Below are positions 20,397 to 29,931 of a DNA stretch of 64,000 bases, piece after piece (position 1 is the stretch's first letter; each line of letters begins with the position of its first letter). Source of the DNA: Serratia plymuthica NBRC 102599 (GTDB taxonomy: Bacteria > Pseudomonadota > Gammaproteobacteria > Enterobacterales > Enterobacteriaceae). The notes beneath the pieces are model-generated. The model was not told the DNA's origin, did not search any database, and was given only the letters and a program-made list of their open reading frames with translations. The stretch spans positions 31,809 to 95,808 of the forward strand of contig NZ_BCTU01000022.1 in NCBI RefSeq assembly GCF_001590925.1, read 5' to 3'. The position numbers were made by a program, and so were the translations under genes.

Positions 20397-20756
20397 TTAG
20401 TGCCTTTCACAAGGATAAGCCGCGGTTAACGCCAACATGATCACTGAAGGTGCAGAATAATGCAGCTGTTCCGGGTGTTCATTTAAATAATGCATTACCG
20501 CATCGGAAGCCATGCCTACGCTCATGCCGGCGTCCGGGCAAATATTGCGGTTACCCTGCATCGAATAGGTGTCAAAGACGCCGGCCACATAGCCCATGAA
20601 CATTCCGCCATCGAGCGCTTCCGCAACGGTAGCAGCCCCATTTTTGTTTTTCACATAGCCGCCCGTTTCAGACAGCAAGGCGTTACCGGAATAAAAACCG
20701 GCATTGGCCACAGAGGAAAACAATAAGACCGCTAAAAGAGAACCCCGTTTAATCAT
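20397..20756 (-). CDS. Exported Rap1a/Tai-type immunity-like protein (orphan)
   Basis: The 119-residue product has a Sec signal peptide (cleavage after VANA, residue 19). The mature domain carries the pattern of the Rap1a/Tai immunity family: FMGYVAGVFDTY, then ICPDAGMSVGMASDAVMHYLNEHPE, and a closing ALTAAYPC with two cysteines able to form a disulfide. Known members in Serratia neutralise periplasmic amidase effectors (Ssp1/Ssp2) of the type VI secretion system. No effector or T6SS gene is adjacent, so this is an orphan; it could protect against effectors of sister strains or serve another periplasmic role. AGGA lies about 10 bases before the ATG. Confidence 0.72.
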   Translation of the reverse strand: MIKRGSLLAVLLFSSVANAGFYSGNALLSETGGYVKNKNGAATVAEALDGGMFMGYVAGVFDTYSMQGNRNICPDAGMSVGMASDAVMHYLNEHPEQLHYSAPSVIMLALTAAYPCERH

Positions 20757-20870
20757 CGCTATGCATCCTGCCTATTTTCAGTTTTTGATTGTGTAGAATA
20801 GCGGCTTTCACGATAAATGACGTCGTTTCAGCCACTTTTCAGAAAATGAGCAACCGCCGCAGCGATACAA

Positions 20871-21491
20871 TCAACGGAAAGGCGTTATGTCGCCCGCACC
20901 TTCGCGCACCACTTCCGGCGCCGACTCAGTCAGATCAATCACCGTGGTCGGCTGCTGGCCCAGGAAACCGCCGTGGATCACCAGATCCACTTGCTTGCCC
21001 AGATGCTCGCTGATCTCTTCCGGATCGGACTCGGCGAAATCGTTGCCTGGTAACATCAGCGTGGTCGACATCATCGGCTCGTTCAGCACTTCCAACAGCG
21101 CCAGTGCAATCGGGTTCGAGGGTACACGCAGGCCGATGGTTTTGCGTTTGTCATTCATCAGGCGGCGTGGCACTTCTTTGGTCGCTTTCAGGATGAAGGT
21201 GTAGTTGCCGGGCGTGTTGTTTTTGATCAAACGGAATGCGGTATTGTCGACATAGGCGTAAGTCGAAAGCTCGGACAAATCGCGGCACATCAGAGTAAAG
21301 TTGTGGTTACCGTCCAACTGGCGAATACGGCAAATACGTTCCATCGCCGATTTTTCTTCCAGCTTGCAGCCCAGCGCATAACCGGAATCTGTCGGGTAGA
21401 CAATCACTCCGCCCTTGCGCAGCACGTCCACCGCCTGGTTGACCAAACGCGGTTGAGGATTATCTGGATGAATATAAAAAAGCTGACTCAT
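20871..21491 (-). CDS. yciO: YciO, Sua5/YrdC-fold protein
   Basis: A YrdC/Sua5-domain protein: KGGVIVYPTDSGYALGC, the KSAMERICRIRQL helix, NTPGNYTFILKATKEVPRR and RVPSNPIA are the nucleotide-binding motifs. Relatives make threonylcarbamoyl-AMP for tRNA t6A, but YciO is a paralogue whose physiological role is uncertain. The length of 206 equals E. coli YciO. rnm is 47 bases upstream on the same strand, so the two probably form an operon, as in E. coli. Confidence 0.94.
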   Translation of the reverse strand: MSQLFYIHPDNPQPRLVNQAVDVLRKGGVIVYPTDSGYALGCKLEEKSAMERICRIRQLDGNHNFTLMCRDLSELSTYAYVDNTAFRLIKNNTPGNYTFILKATKEVPRRLMNDKRKTIGLRVPSNPIALALLEVLNEPMMSTTLMLPGNDFAESDPEEISEHLGKQVDLVIHGGFLGQQPTTVIDLTESAPEVVREGAGDITPFR

Positions 21492-21538
21492 GACTTGCTC
21501 CTAAAATGATGCACGCGGGCGCATCCGCCCCCGTTAAA

Positions 21539-22426
21539 TCAATATACTGCAGCCTGCTGCGGTTGCGGCCAGTCACGCCACACCGGCTCAACGCCACCGG
21601 GTAACCACAGTTTACGGCCCAGTTCGATCCACGCGCAGGGCTGATGAAAATCAGACCCCTGCGATGCCAGTAATTGATACTCTTGCGCATACTTCGCCAG
21701 TAGCGAACGCTCATGCGGTGCTTGCTGACACTGGGCCACTTCCATCGCGTCGCCGCCGTGTTCGGCAAAATGCGCAAACAGCCGCTTCAGCCATTTGGCC
21801 GTCAGATCGTAACGGCCCGGATGCGCTATCACCGCCTGCCCGCCAGATTGATGAATCACATCAATGGCTTGTTTTATTGTACACCACTGTGGCGGAACAT
21901 AACCGGTTTTGCCCTTGGCCAGATATTTCTTGAACACCTGCGCCATGTTGTCGGCAATGCCGATCTGCACCAGATAACGCGCAAAGTGCCCACGCGTCAC
22001 CGCCCCGCCGTCCGCCAATTTTTGCGCGCCTTCGAAGGCGTCATCGATGCGTGCTTTTGCCAGCCGTACGCCAATCTCCTGCGCACGCAGGTTGCGACGT
22101 TCAGTCTGTTCGGCCAATAACTGCACCATCGCCGGATGGGCGATATCAATCCCCAGGCCGACGATATGAATTTCGTGGTTTTCCCACAGCGTGGAGATTT
22201 CTACCCCATTCACCAGTTGCAACGGCAGCGACAACTCGGCAATAGTGGCGGCGGCCGCAGCCAGCCCATCGGTGGTGTCGTGATCGGTGATCGCCAATAC
22301 GCCAACCCGCATTTCAACCGCCCGCTGCACCAGTTGCGCCGGTGTCAGGTAGCCGTCAGAGGCGGTGGTATGGCTGTGGAGGTCGTAAAGGGTAAACGCG
22401 GAAGGCTGGGGGTTGCTGTCTGTCAA
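21539..22426 (-). CDS. rnm: RNase AM (YciV/TrpH), PHP-domain 5'-3' exonuclease
   Basis: The PHP metal-binding motifs are complete: [44 protein letters not shown] and GSDFHQP. RNase AM trims the 5' ends of 23S, 16S and 5S rRNA precursors and acts on 3',5'-bisphosphates. Start: the frame is open to an ATG at 22531, but that would run to within 33 bases of the trp -35 box and adds 35 unconserved residues. The TTG at 22426 gives [11 protein letters not shown] then the conserved segment and is preferred, though no strong ribosome-binding site is visible. About 295 residues, against 293 in E. coli. Confidence 0.9.
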   Translation of the reverse strand: MTDSNPQPSAFTLYDLHSHTTASDGYLTPAQLVQRAVEMRVGVLAITDHDTTDGLAAAAATIAELSLPLQLVNGVEISTLWENHEIHIVGLGIDIAHPAMVQLLAEQTERRNLRAQEIGVRLAKARIDDAFEGAQKLADGGAVTRGHFARYLVQIGIADNMAQVFKKYLAKGKTGYVPPQWCTIKQAIDVIHQSGGQAVIAHPGRYDLTAKWLKRLFAHFAEHGGDAMEVAQCQQAPHERSLLAKYAQEYQLLASQGSDFHQPCAWIELGRKLWLPGGVEPVWRDWPQPQQAAVY

Positions 22427-22563
22427 AAGAAATATCCGGCAATGGCTTGGCCTTCTATCATACCCGCGATCGTCGGCCGGACGGAAATCTATTCTGGCCC
22501 GCTCACATTCGCCCTGATGAAAATAACTCACGTTTGCCGCTAAAACATTGTGTAAAAAGAGGG

Positions 22564-22603
22564 TTGACTTTATTCCTGCGAACCAGTTAACTAGTACACA
22601 AGT
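22564..22603 (+). promoter_or_regulatory. trp promoter and TrpR operator
   Basis: TTGACT (22564-22569) and TTAACT (22587-22592) are spaced 17 bases apart. The -10 box is embedded in AACCAGTTAACTAGTACACA (22581-22600), which is nearly the E. coli trp operator. TrpR with bound tryptophan would therefore block RNA polymerase directly. Confidence 0.93.
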
Positions 22604-22647
22604 TCAGGGGTATCCCCTGGTTGGATGATAATCGAGAGAGCAAAGAT

Positions 22648-22707
22648 ATGAACAAGCAAACTTCTCTTCTTCGTTGGTGGCGTACTTCCCTTTCGCGGGC
22701 GGTGTAA
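22648..22707 (+). CDS. trpL: trp operon leader peptide
   Basis: The 19-residue peptide MNKQTSLLRWWRTSLSRAV contains the tandem Trp codons (WWRTS) used for attenuation: ribosome stalling at these codons under Trp shortage favours the antiterminator. GAGAGAGC and AAAG lie just before the ATG. The WWRTS core is the same as in E. coli, while the flanking residues differ. Confidence 0.96.
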   Translation: MNKQTSLLRWWRTSLSRAV

Positions 22708-22743
22708 TCACGCATACCTGTCATCTGACACTGCAGATTCCCT

Positions 22744-22772
22744 AAGCCCGCTGGTAATGCGGGCTTTTTTAT
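22744..22772 (+). terminator. trp attenuator
   Basis: AAGCCCGC and GCGGGCTT pair around a 7-base loop and are followed by a T-run, 37 bases after the trpL stop. The upstream segments needed for the alternative antiterminator lie between trpL and this stem. It lies 26 bases before trpE. Confidence 0.93.
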
Positions 22773-22797
22773 GGACAAAATCTAACTGGAACCACCC

Positions 22798-24360
22798 ATG
22801 ATGAACATCAAACCACAACTCACACTGCTGAAGGCGGAAACCCACTACCGGGGCGATCCGACGACCATTTTCCATCAGTTGTGCGGCGCGCGCCCGGCCA
22901 CCCTGCTGCTGGAGTCTGCCGAAATAAACAGCAAGCAAAACCTGCAAAGCCTGCTGGTGATCGACAGCGCCCTGCGCATCACCGCGCTGGGCCGCAGCGT
23001 CACGCTGCAGGCACTGACCGCCAACGGTGCGGCGATGCTGCCGCTGCTCGATGAAGCATTGCCGGCGGAAGTGCAGATTCAGGTTCGCCCAAACGGCCGC
23101 GAACTGACCTTCCCGGTCATCGATGCGGTGCAGGATGAGGATGCCCGTCTGCGCTCACTGTCAGTGTTTGACGCACTGCGCACTCTGCTGACACTGGTTG
23201 ACGCCCCGGCGGACGAACGTGAAGCGGTCATGCTCGGCGGCCTGTTTGCCTATGATCTGGTTGCCGGTTTCGAAGATCTGCCGGCGCTGCGCCAGGATCA
23301 ACGTTGCCCGGACTTCTGCTTCTACCTGGCGGAAACCCTGCTGGTGCTGGACCACCAGCGCGGCGTGGCTCGCCTGCAGGCCAGCGTGTTTACCGCCGAT
23401 GCGGCGGAAGAACAGCGCCTGCAACAGCGTCTTGAGCAGTTGCAGACCCAGTTGAAGCAGACCCCGCAACCCATTCCGCATCAGAAGCTGGAAAACATGC
23501 AGTTGAGCTGCAACCAGACCGATGAGGAATACAGCGCCGTGGTCAGCGGACTGCAGCAGGCCATTCGCCAGGGCGAGATTTTCCAGGTAGTGCCGTCACG
23601 CCGCTTCTCGCTGCCATGCCCAGCCCCGCTGGCGGCCTACCAAACCTTGAAAGACAGCAACCCAAGCCCTTACATGTTCTTTATGCAGGACGACGAGTTC
23701 ACCCTGTTCGGCGCCTCTCCGGAAAGCGCATTGAAATACGACGCAAGCAACCGTCAGATCGAAATTTACCCTATTGCCGGTACCCGTCCGCGTGGCCGCC
23801 GCGCTGATGGCTCGCTGGATCTGGATCTCGACAGCCGCATCGAATTGGAAATGCGCACCGATCACAAAGAACTGGCCGAGCATCTGATGCTGGTCGATCT
23901 GGCGCGCAACGATCTGGCGCGCATCTGCCAGGCCGGTAGCCGCTACGTGGCGGACCTGACCAAAGTGGACCGTTACTCTTTCGTGATGCACCTGGTTTCC
24001 CGAGTGATCGGTACCTTGCGCGCCGACCTTGACGTGCTGCACGCCTACCAGGCTTGCATGAACATGGGGACCCTGAGCGGCGCCCCCAAGGTTCGCGCCA
24101 TGCAGTTGATCGCTGCCTCTGAAGGCTCCCGCCGCGGCAGCTACGGCGGTGCTGTGGGGTATTTCACCGCCACCGGCGATCTGGATACCTGTATTGTCAT
24201 CCGCTCCGCATATGTTGAAGACGGTATTGCCACCGTGCAAGCCGGCGCCGGCGTGGTGCTGGATTCTGTTCCTCAGGCGGAAGCCGATGAAACCCGTAAT
24301 AAGGCACGTGCCGTGCTGCGTGCCATTGCCAGCGCGCACCAAGCCAAGGAGGTGTTCTGA
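22798..24360 (+). CDS. trpE: Anthranilate synthase component I
   Basis: TrpE forms anthranilate from chorismate with ammonia delivered by TrpG. LLLESAEI near the N-terminus is the tryptophan feedback site found in TrpE. The chorismate-binding domain shows [46 protein letters not shown] and [16 protein letters not shown]. The 520-residue length is normal. The first two codons are both ATG, so translation could begin at 22798 or 22801. The stop overlaps the trpG start (TGATG), indicating translational coupling. Confidence 0.97.
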   Translation: MMNIKPQLTLLKAETHYRGDPTTIFHQLCGARPATLLLESAEINSKQNLQSLLVIDSALRITALGRSVTLQALTANGAAMLPLLDEALPAEVQIQVRPNGRELTFPVIDAVQDEDARLRSLSVFDALRTLLTLVDAPADEREAVMLGGLFAYDLVAGFEDLPALRQDQRCPDFCFYLAETLLVLDHQRGVARLQASVFTADAAEEQRLQQRLEQLQTQLKQTPQPIPHQKLENMQLSCNQTDEEYSAVVSGLQQAIRQGEIFQVVPSRRFSLPCPAPLAAYQTLKDSNPSPYMFFMQDDEFTLFGASPESALKYDASNRQIEIYPIAGTRPRGRRADGSLDLDLDSRIELEMRTDHKELAEHLMLVDLARNDLARICQAGSRYVADLTKVDRYSFVMHLVSRVIGTLRADLDVLHAYQACMNMGTLSGAPKVRAMQLIAASEGSRRGSYGGAVGYFTATGDLDTCIVIRSAYVEDGIATVQAGAGVVLDSVPQAEADETRNKARAVLRAIASAHQAKEVF

Positions 24361-24941
24361 TGGCCGATATCTTACTGCTCGACAACGTCGATTCCTTTAC
24401 CTATAACCTGGTCGATCAACTGCGTGCCAGCGGCCACCAGGTGGTGATTTACCGCAACCAGATCTCTGCGGACGTGATTATCGAGCGCCTGCAACAGTTG
24501 GAGCAACCGGTGTTGATGCTGTCACCGGGCCCAGGTACGCCATCCGAAGCCGGCTGCATGCCGGAGTTGCTGCAACGCCTGCGCGGCCAGTTACCGATTA
24601 TCGGCATCTGCCTGGGGCACCAGGCGATTGTAGAGGCCTACGGTGGGCACGTCGGCCAGGCGGGCGAGATCCTGCACGGTAAAGCCTCGGCCATTAGCCA
24701 CGATGGCGAAGGCATGTTTGCCGGTATGGTGAACCCGCTGCCGGTGGCTCGCTACCATTCACTGGTCGGCAGCAATATCCCGGCCGAACTCACCGTTAAC
24801 GCTCGCTTCGGCGACATGGTGATGGCAGTACGTAATGACCGGCACCGCGTATGTGGTTTCCAATTCCATCCGGAATCGATCCTCACCACCCACGGCGCAC
24901 GTTTGCTTGAGCAAACTCTGGCCTGGGCGCTGGCGAAATAA
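24360..24941 (+). CDS. trpG: Anthranilate synthase component II, glutamine amidotransferase
   Basis: A stand-alone class I amidotransferase of 193 residues that supplies ammonia to TrpE. The catalytic Cys is in [10 protein letters not shown]; the His and Glu are in [10 protein letters not shown]. The oxyanion strand [13 protein letters not shown] is present. In E. coli this domain is fused to TrpD; here it stops and trpD follows after 14 bases, the arrangement known for Serratia. It overlaps trpE by one base. Confidence 0.96.
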   Translation: MADILLLDNVDSFTYNLVDQLRASGHQVVIYRNQISADVIIERLQQLEQPVLMLSPGPGTPSEAGCMPELLQRLRGQLPIIGICLGHQAIVEAYGGHVGQAGEILHGKASAISHDGEGMFAGMVNPLPVARYHSLVGSNIPAELTVNARFGDMVMAVRNDRHRVCGFQFHPESILTTHGARLLEQTLAWALAK

Positions 24942-24955
24942 TAAGGGAAACGACG

Positions 24956-25954
24956 ATGCAACCTATTCTTGAAAAACTGTACCGCTCAGAATCAATGAGC
25001 CAAGAGGAAAGCCAGCAGTTGTTCAGCGCCATCGTGCGAGGCGAGCTGGAACCCAGCCAACTGGCAGCGGCACTGATCAGCATGAAAATCCGCGGAGAGC
25101 GCCCGGAAGAGATTGCCGGTGCCGCCAAGGCCCTGCTGGCCGACGCCCTGCCGTTCCCACGCCCGGATTATCCGTTTGCCGATATCGTCGGCACCGGCGG
25201 CGACGGCACCAACAGCATCAATATCTCTACCGCCAGCGCCTTTGTGGCGGCGGCATGCGGTGCCAAAGTGGCAAAACACGGTAACCGCAGCGTCTCCAGC
25301 CGTTCCGGTTCTTCGGACCTGTTGGCGGCATTCGGCATCCGCCTGGATCTGCCGGCGGAAGAGTCCCGCCAGGCGCTGGATGAACTGGGCGTGTGTTTCC
25401 TGTTTGCACCGCAATATCACACCGGTTTCCGCCATGCGATGCCGGTACGCCAACAGTTGAAAACCCGTACGGTATTTAACGTGCTCGGCCCGTTGATCAA
25501 CCCGGCACGTCCACCGCTGGCGCTGATCGGCGTTTACAGCCCGGAGCTGGTGCTGCCGATAGCCCAAACTCTGCGTGTGCTGGGTTATCAGCGTGCCGCC
25601 GTGGTGCACGGCGGTGGCATGGACGAAGTGGCAATTCACACCGCGACCCACGTGGCGGAGCTGAACAACGGTGAGATTGAAAGCTACCAATTAACGCCAG
25701 AGTCCTTTGGCCTGCAACGCTACCCGCTGGAAGCCCTGCAGGGCGGATCGCCGGAAGAAAACCGTGACATTCTGGCACGGTTGTTACAAGGTAAAGGCGA
25801 CCCGGCGCACGCCGCAGCGGTAGCGGCTAACGTGGCGCTGTTACTGAAGTTATTCGGGCATGAAGACCTGCGCCAAAACGCGCAGCAGGCACTGGACATG
25901 ATTCACAGCGGGCAAGCTTACGAGCGCGTCACCGCACTGGCAGCAAGAGGATAA
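24956..25954 (+). CDS. trpD: Anthranilate phosphoribosyltransferase
   Basis: Transfers the phosphoribosyl group of PRPP to anthranilate. The glycine-rich [18 protein letters not shown] binds PRPP and magnesium, [15 protein letters not shown] binds anthranilate, and [18 protein letters not shown] and [11 protein letters not shown] are family motifs. The length of 332 residues corresponds to the C-terminal part of the E. coli TrpGD fusion. AAGGGA lies in front of the ATG, so it is independently translated. Its stop is followed directly by trpC. Confidence 0.96.
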   Translation: MQPILEKLYRSESMSQEESQQLFSAIVRGELEPSQLAAALISMKIRGERPEEIAGAAKALLADALPFPRPDYPFADIVGTGGDGTNSINISTASAFVAAACGAKVAKHGNRSVSSRSGSSDLLAAFGIRLDLPAEESRQALDELGVCFLFAPQYHTGFRHAMPVRQQLKTRTVFNVLGPLINPARPPLALIGVYSPELVLPIAQTLRVLGYQRAAVVHGGGMDEVAIHTATHVAELNNGEIESYQLTPESFGLQRYPLEALQGGSPEENRDILARLLQGKGDPAHAAAVAANVALLLKLFGHEDLRQNAQQALDMIHSGQAYERVTALAARG

Positions 25955-27319
25955 ATGATGCAGGAAACCGTGCTCAACAAGATTGTTCGTGATAAAGCGC
26001 AATGGGTCGCAGCACGACAGCAACAACAACCACTGGCCAGCTTTCACAATGAAATCGTCCCAAGCGAACGCGGCTTTTATCATGCGCTGCAAGGGGCCAG
26101 AACGGCATTTATTCTTGAATGCAAAAAAGCGTCCCCTTCCAAAGGGTTGATCCGCGAAAACTTTGATCCGGTCGAAATCGCTTCGGTCTACAAGGATTTC
26201 GCTTCGGCCATCTCGGTACTGACCGATGAAAAGTACTTCCAGGGCAGTTTCGATTTCCTGCCGCTGGTCAGCAAGACGGTTACGCAGCCGGTGCTGTGCA
26301 AAGATTTTATTATCGACCCGTACCAGATCTACCTGGCGCGGTTCTATCAGGCCGATGCCATCCTGCTGATGTTGTCGGTGCTGGACGACGATCAATATCG
26401 CCAGTTGGCAGCCGTGGCGCACAGCCTGAACATGGGCGTGCTGACCGAAGTGATCAGCGAAGAAGAACTGCAGCGGGCAATCGCGCTCGAGGCACGCGTG
26501 GTCGGCATTAATAACCGTGACCTGCGCGACCTTAGCATTGATCTGGACCGTACCCGCCAACTCGCACCACGCGTGCCGCACGGGGTGACGGTGATCAGCG
26601 AATCCGGCATCAACAATTACGGCCAAATCCGCGAACTGAGCCACTTCGCCAACGGGTTCCTGATCGGCAGCGCACTGATGTCGGAAACCGACCTGCGCGC
26701 CGCCGTACGCCGGGTAACGCTGGGCGACAATAAAGTCTGCGGGCTGACCCGCCCACAAGATGCCGCAGCCGCTTATCAGGCCGGCGCGATCTACGGCGGG
26801 CTGATTTTTGTCGGGCGTTCACCGCGCTATGTCGACATCAACCGCGCCCGCGAAGTGATTGCCGGCGCGCCGTTGAAATACGTCGGCGTGTTCTGCGACG
26901 CGCAGGTGGAAACCCTGGTGCAAACCGTTGAACGCCTCGGTCTGAAGGCGGTACAGCTACACGGCGCGGAAGATCAAGCCTACATCGACGCCCTGCGCGC
27001 CAAACTGCCTGCCTCCTGCCAGATCTGGAAAGCGCTGAGCGTGAAAGACAGCTTGCCGGCACGTGATCTGCAGCACGTTGACCGCTATCTGCTGGATAAC
27101 GGCGCCGGCGGCACCGGCCAGCGTTTCGACTGGTCGGTATTGCACGGCCAAAACCTGGGCAACGTGATGCTGGCGGGCGGTCTGAGCGCAGACAACTGCG
27201 TTGACGCAGCCAAACTCGGCTGTGCCGGGCTTGATTTTAACTCCGGCGTCGAGAGCGAGCCCGGGATTAAAGATCCTGCCCGCCTGGCGGCAGTGTTCAA
27301 GACCCTGCGCGCCTACTGA
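25955..27319 (+). CDS. trpC: Indole-3-glycerol-phosphate synthase / phosphoribosylanthranilate isomerase (fused TrpC-TrpF)
   Basis: A bifunctional enzyme of two TIM barrels: residues 1-255 are IGP synthase (FILECKKASPSKG, VLCKDFIIDPYQI, INNRDLRDLSIDL, ISESGI). Residues 256-454 are PRA isomerase (KVCGLTRPQDA, YGGLIFV, LHGAEDQAY, LDFNSGVESEPGIKDP). The fusion and length (454) match E. coli TrpC. Two successive ATGs begin the frame directly after the trpD stop; GAGGATAA is the ribosome-binding site. Confidence 0.96.
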   Translation: MMQETVLNKIVRDKAQWVAARQQQQPLASFHNEIVPSERGFYHALQGARTAFILECKKASPSKGLIRENFDPVEIASVYKDFASAISVLTDEKYFQGSFDFLPLVSKTVTQPVLCKDFIIDPYQIYLARFYQADAILLMLSVLDDDQYRQLAAVAHSLNMGVLTEVISEEELQRAIALEARVVGINNRDLRDLSIDLDRTRQLAPRVPHGVTVISESGINNYGQIRELSHFANGFLIGSALMSETDLRAAVRRVTLGDNKVCGLTRPQDAAAAYQAGAIYGGLIFVGRSPRYVDINRAREVIAGAPLKYVGVFCDAQVETLVQTVERLGLKAVQLHGAEDQAYIDALRAKLPASCQIWKALSVKDSLPARDLQHVDRYLLDNGAGGTGQRFDWSVLHGQNLGNVMLAGGLSADNCVDAAKLGCAGLDFNSGVESEPGIKDPARLAAVFKTLRAY

Positions 27320-27357
27320 ATGCGAACACAATTTAACGGATAATAACGGGAACTATA

Positions 27358-28548
27358 ATGACGCTGCTTAACCCCTACTTCGGCGAATTTGGTGGCCAAT
27401 ATGTGCCACAGATTCTGATGCCGGCATTAAAACAACTGGAAGAGGCCTTCGTCAGCGCGCAGCGCGACCCTGAATTCCAGGCTGAGTTTATCGATCTGCT
27501 GAAAAACTACGCCGGCCGCCCGACGGCGCTGACGCTGTGCAAAAACCTCACCGCCGGCACCAAAACCAAGCTGTACCTGAAGCGTGAAGATTTGCTGCAC
27601 GGCGGCGCGCACAAAACCAACCAGGTGCTGGGGCAAGCGTTGCTGGCCAAGCGCATGGGCAAAACCGAAATCATCGCCGAAACCGGTGCCGGCCAGCATG
27701 GCGTGGCCTCTGCTCTGGCCTGTGCATTGCTCGGCCTGAAATGCCGCATCTATATGGGCGCCAAAGATATTGAACGCCAGTCGCCGAACGTGTTCCGCAT
27801 GCGCCTGATGGGTGCAGAAGTGATCCCGGTGCACAGCGGCTCCTCCACGCTGAAAGATGCCTGCAACGAAGCGCTGCGCGACTGGTCCGGCAGCTATGAA
27901 ACCGCCCACTATATGCTGGGTACCGCAGCCGGCCCGCACCCGTACCCGACCATCGTGCGTGAGTTCCAGCGCATGATCGGCGAAGAAACCAAAGCGCAGA
28001 TGCTGGAGCGTGAAGGCCGCCTGCCGGACGCAGTATTGGCGTGCGTCGGCGGCGGTTCTAACGCCATCGGCATGTTTGCCGACTTTATCGATGACGTCAG
28101 CGTTGGGCTGATCGGCGTGGAACCTGCCGGTCTCGGTATCGAAACCGGCCAACACGGTGCGCCGCTGAAGCACGGCCACGTCGGTATCTATTTCGGTATG
28201 AAAGCGCCGATGATGCAGACCTCCGAAGGCCAGATCGAGGAATCCTATTCCATTTCCGCCGGGCTGGACTTCCCGTCCGTCGGGCCGCAGCACGCCTATC
28301 TGAACAGCATTGGCCGTGCCGAATATGTGTCGATTACCGACGACGAAGCGCTGGATGCCTTCAAGGCTTTGTCGCGCAGCGAAGGCATTATCCCGGCGTT
28401 GGAGTCCTCCCACGCCCTGGCGCACGCGCTTAAAATGATCCGTGAAACGCCGCAGAAAGAACAGATCCTGGTGGTTAACCTGTCCGGCCGCGGCGACAAA
28501 GACATATTTACCGTTCACGACATACTGAAAGCTCGGGGAGAAATCTGA
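27358..28548 (+). CDS. trpB: Tryptophan synthase beta chain
   Basis: A PLP enzyme that condenses indole with serine. The PLP-binding Lys86 is in HGGAHKTNQ, the catalytic loop in AETGAGQHG, and the phosphate-binding GGGSNAIG in the middle. [11 protein letters not shown] and [10 protein letters not shown] are also conserved. 396 residues, as usual. The stop codon overlaps the trpA start by one base, which couples translation of the two subunits. Confidence 0.97.
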   Translation: MTLLNPYFGEFGGQYVPQILMPALKQLEEAFVSAQRDPEFQAEFIDLLKNYAGRPTALTLCKNLTAGTKTKLYLKREDLLHGGAHKTNQVLGQALLAKRMGKTEIIAETGAGQHGVASALACALLGLKCRIYMGAKDIERQSPNVFRMRLMGAEVIPVHSGSSTLKDACNEALRDWSGSYETAHYMLGTAAGPHPYPTIVREFQRMIGEETKAQMLEREGRLPDAVLACVGGGSNAIGMFADFIDDVSVGLIGVEPAGLGIETGQHGAPLKHGHVGIYFGMKAPMMQTSEGQIEESYSISAGLDFPSVGPQHAYLNSIGRAEYVSITDDEALDAFKALSRSEGIIPALESSHALAHALKMIRETPQKEQILVVNLSGRGDKDIFTVHDILKARGEI

Positions 28549-29354
28549 TGGAACGTTATCAGCAACTGTTCAAACGTCTGGAAAGCAACAAGGAAGGCGC
28601 CTTCGTCCCGTTTGTCACCCTGGGCGATCCGAACCCGGCATTGTCGCTGCAGATTATCGATACTCTGGTTGAAGCCGGGGCAGATGCGCTGGAGCTGGGC
28701 ATCCCGTTCTCCGATCCGCTGGCCGACGGCCCGACTATCCAGAGCGCTGCGCTGCGTGCCTTCGCCTCCGGCGTGACGCCGACCCAGTGTTTTGAAATGC
28801 TGGCCACCATTCGTCAGAAGCACCCGACCATTCCTATCGGCCTGCTGATGTACGCCAACCTGGTGTTTCATAAAGGCATCGATGCCTTTTACCAGCGTTG
28901 CGCCGAAGTCGGCGTGGATTCGGTGCTGATTGCCGATGTGCCATTTGAAGAGTCTGCGCCCTTCCGTGCCGCCGCTACCCGCCACGGCATCGCGCCTATC
29001 TTTATCTGCCCGCCAAACGCAGACGACGATTTGCTGCGTGAAATCTCTTCGCACGGACGGGGTTATACTTACCTGCTGTCCCGCGCAGGCGTTACCGGCA
29101 CCGAAAGCCGCGCTCAATTGCCACTGCATCATCTGGTGAACAAACTGCGCGAATACCATGCCGCGCCACCGCTGCAGGGGTTCGGCATTTCCGAGCCTGC
29201 GCAGGTGCATGATGCGCTGCAGGCCGGTGCCGCCGGTGCGATCTCCGGTTCGGCGATCGTCAAAATTATCGAGCAAAATCAGGCGCAGCCGGCAGAAATG
29301 CTGACTCGGCTGGCGAACTTTGTTCGCGAAATGAAAGCCGCGACCCGAAGCTGA
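28548..29354 (+). CDS. trpA: Tryptophan synthase alpha chain
   Basis: Splits indole-3-glycerol phosphate to indole, which tunnels to TrpB. The catalytic residues Glu49 ([16 protein letters not shown]) and Asp60 are in place, and GVTGTES and the phosphate-binding ISGSAIVK near the C-terminus complete the TIM barrel. 268 residues, the same as E. coli. Last gene of the trp operon; a GC-rich hairpin follows. Confidence 0.97.
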   Translation: MERYQQLFKRLESNKEGAFVPFVTLGDPNPALSLQIIDTLVEAGADALELGIPFSDPLADGPTIQSAALRAFASGVTPTQCFEMLATIRQKHPTIPIGLLMYANLVFHKGIDAFYQRCAEVGVDSVLIADVPFEESAPFRAAATRHGIAPIFICPPNADDDLLREISSHGRGYTYLLSRAGVTGTESRAQLPLHHLVNKLREYHAAPPLQGFGISEPAQVHDALQAGAAGAISGSAIVKIIEQNQAQPAEMLTRLANFVREMKAATRS

Positions 29355-29364
29355 TCCTCCCTGA

Positions 29365-29402
29365 GGCGGGCGTGATGGATCCGCGCCCGCCGATAACATC
29401 TT
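29365..29402 (+). terminator. Hairpin after trpA
   Basis: GGCGGGCG and CGCCCGCC pair around an 11-base loop just after the trpA stop. The downstream sequence is only moderately T-rich, so a Rho-assisted end, as known for the E. coli trp operon, remains possible. Confidence 0.65.
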
Positions 29403-29575
29403 GTTTCCTCTCAGTGTTGTTCGATTTTTTTACATCTAAAATTTGAACAAACTCGCTTATTGACTCACACTTGAAAGTGCCCGTTGCAGATTTCTGCATT
29501 TTGCGGAAATACTGAGCGTTTTCAGGTAATAACCTGAATGTAGTTTCAACAATAACATTGCATGGAGAGTAATTT

Positions 29576-29890
29576 ATGAAGCTATTTAAAACCCTTTCGG
29601 CCTTATGCATGGCAGCCGTTGTGGCATTCGCAGTAAGCGCCTGCGCGCCGACAGCGAAATCCGAGGGGACTGGCGGTTATATTGACGATACGGTGATTAC
29701 CACCAAAGTGAAATCAGCACTGCTGGCAGATAAAAACATCAAGTCGAGAGAAATCAGCGTAGAGACCTTTAAAGGCCGGGTGCAATTGAGCGGCTTTGTC
29801 ACCTCCAGCGAAGATGCCAACCGTGCGGTGCAGACCACACGCGGCGTGGCGGGTGTTAAATCCGTTGAGAACGTCATGCAACTCAAATAA
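29576..29890 (+). CDS. BON-domain lipoprotein
   Basis: The 104-residue product has a lipoprotein signal peptide ending in the lipobox VSAC (Cys near residue 23) and one BON domain: GGYIDDTVITTKVKSALLAD, GRVQLSGFV and GVAGVKSVENVM. BON domains bind phospholipid and occur in OsmY and DolP. A position +2 Ala after the Cys predicts outer-membrane sorting. ATGGAGAG precedes the start. The E. coli trpA neighbour is yciGFE instead, so this gene is a difference at a variable spot. Function beyond envelope maintenance is not known. Confidence 0.87.
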   Translation: MKLFKTLSALCMAAVVAFAVSACAPTAKSEGTGGYIDDTVITTKVKSALLADKNIKSREISVETFKGRVQLSGFVTSSEDANRAVQTTRGVAGVKSVENVMQLK

Positions 29891-29896
29891 CGATCG

Positions 29897-29919
29897 CAGG
29901 GAGGCATTGCGCCTCCCTG
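29897..29919. terminator. Convergent terminator between the BON lipoprotein gene and ompW
   Basis: CAGGGAGGC and GCCTCCCTG form a perfect 9-bp stem with a 5-base loop 7 bases after the lipoprotein stop; the T-runs are short on both sides. Confidence 0.65.
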
Positions 29920-29931
29920 TCTCGGTCATCC

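Noticed and set aside
22427..22531. Upstream ATG extension of rnm to 22531
   Set aside because: Would end 33 bases from the trp -35 box and adds 35 unconserved residues; the TTG at 22426 fits the family better, though without a strong Shine-Dalgarno.
23596..24342. Minus-strand frame of about 248 codons opposite trpE
   Set aside because: Shadow of trpE.
27427..28518. Long minus-strand frame (about 363 codons) opposite trpB
   Set aside because: It mirrors trpB in a GC-rich codon context; no motif, no ribosome-binding site, and trpB is beyond doubt.
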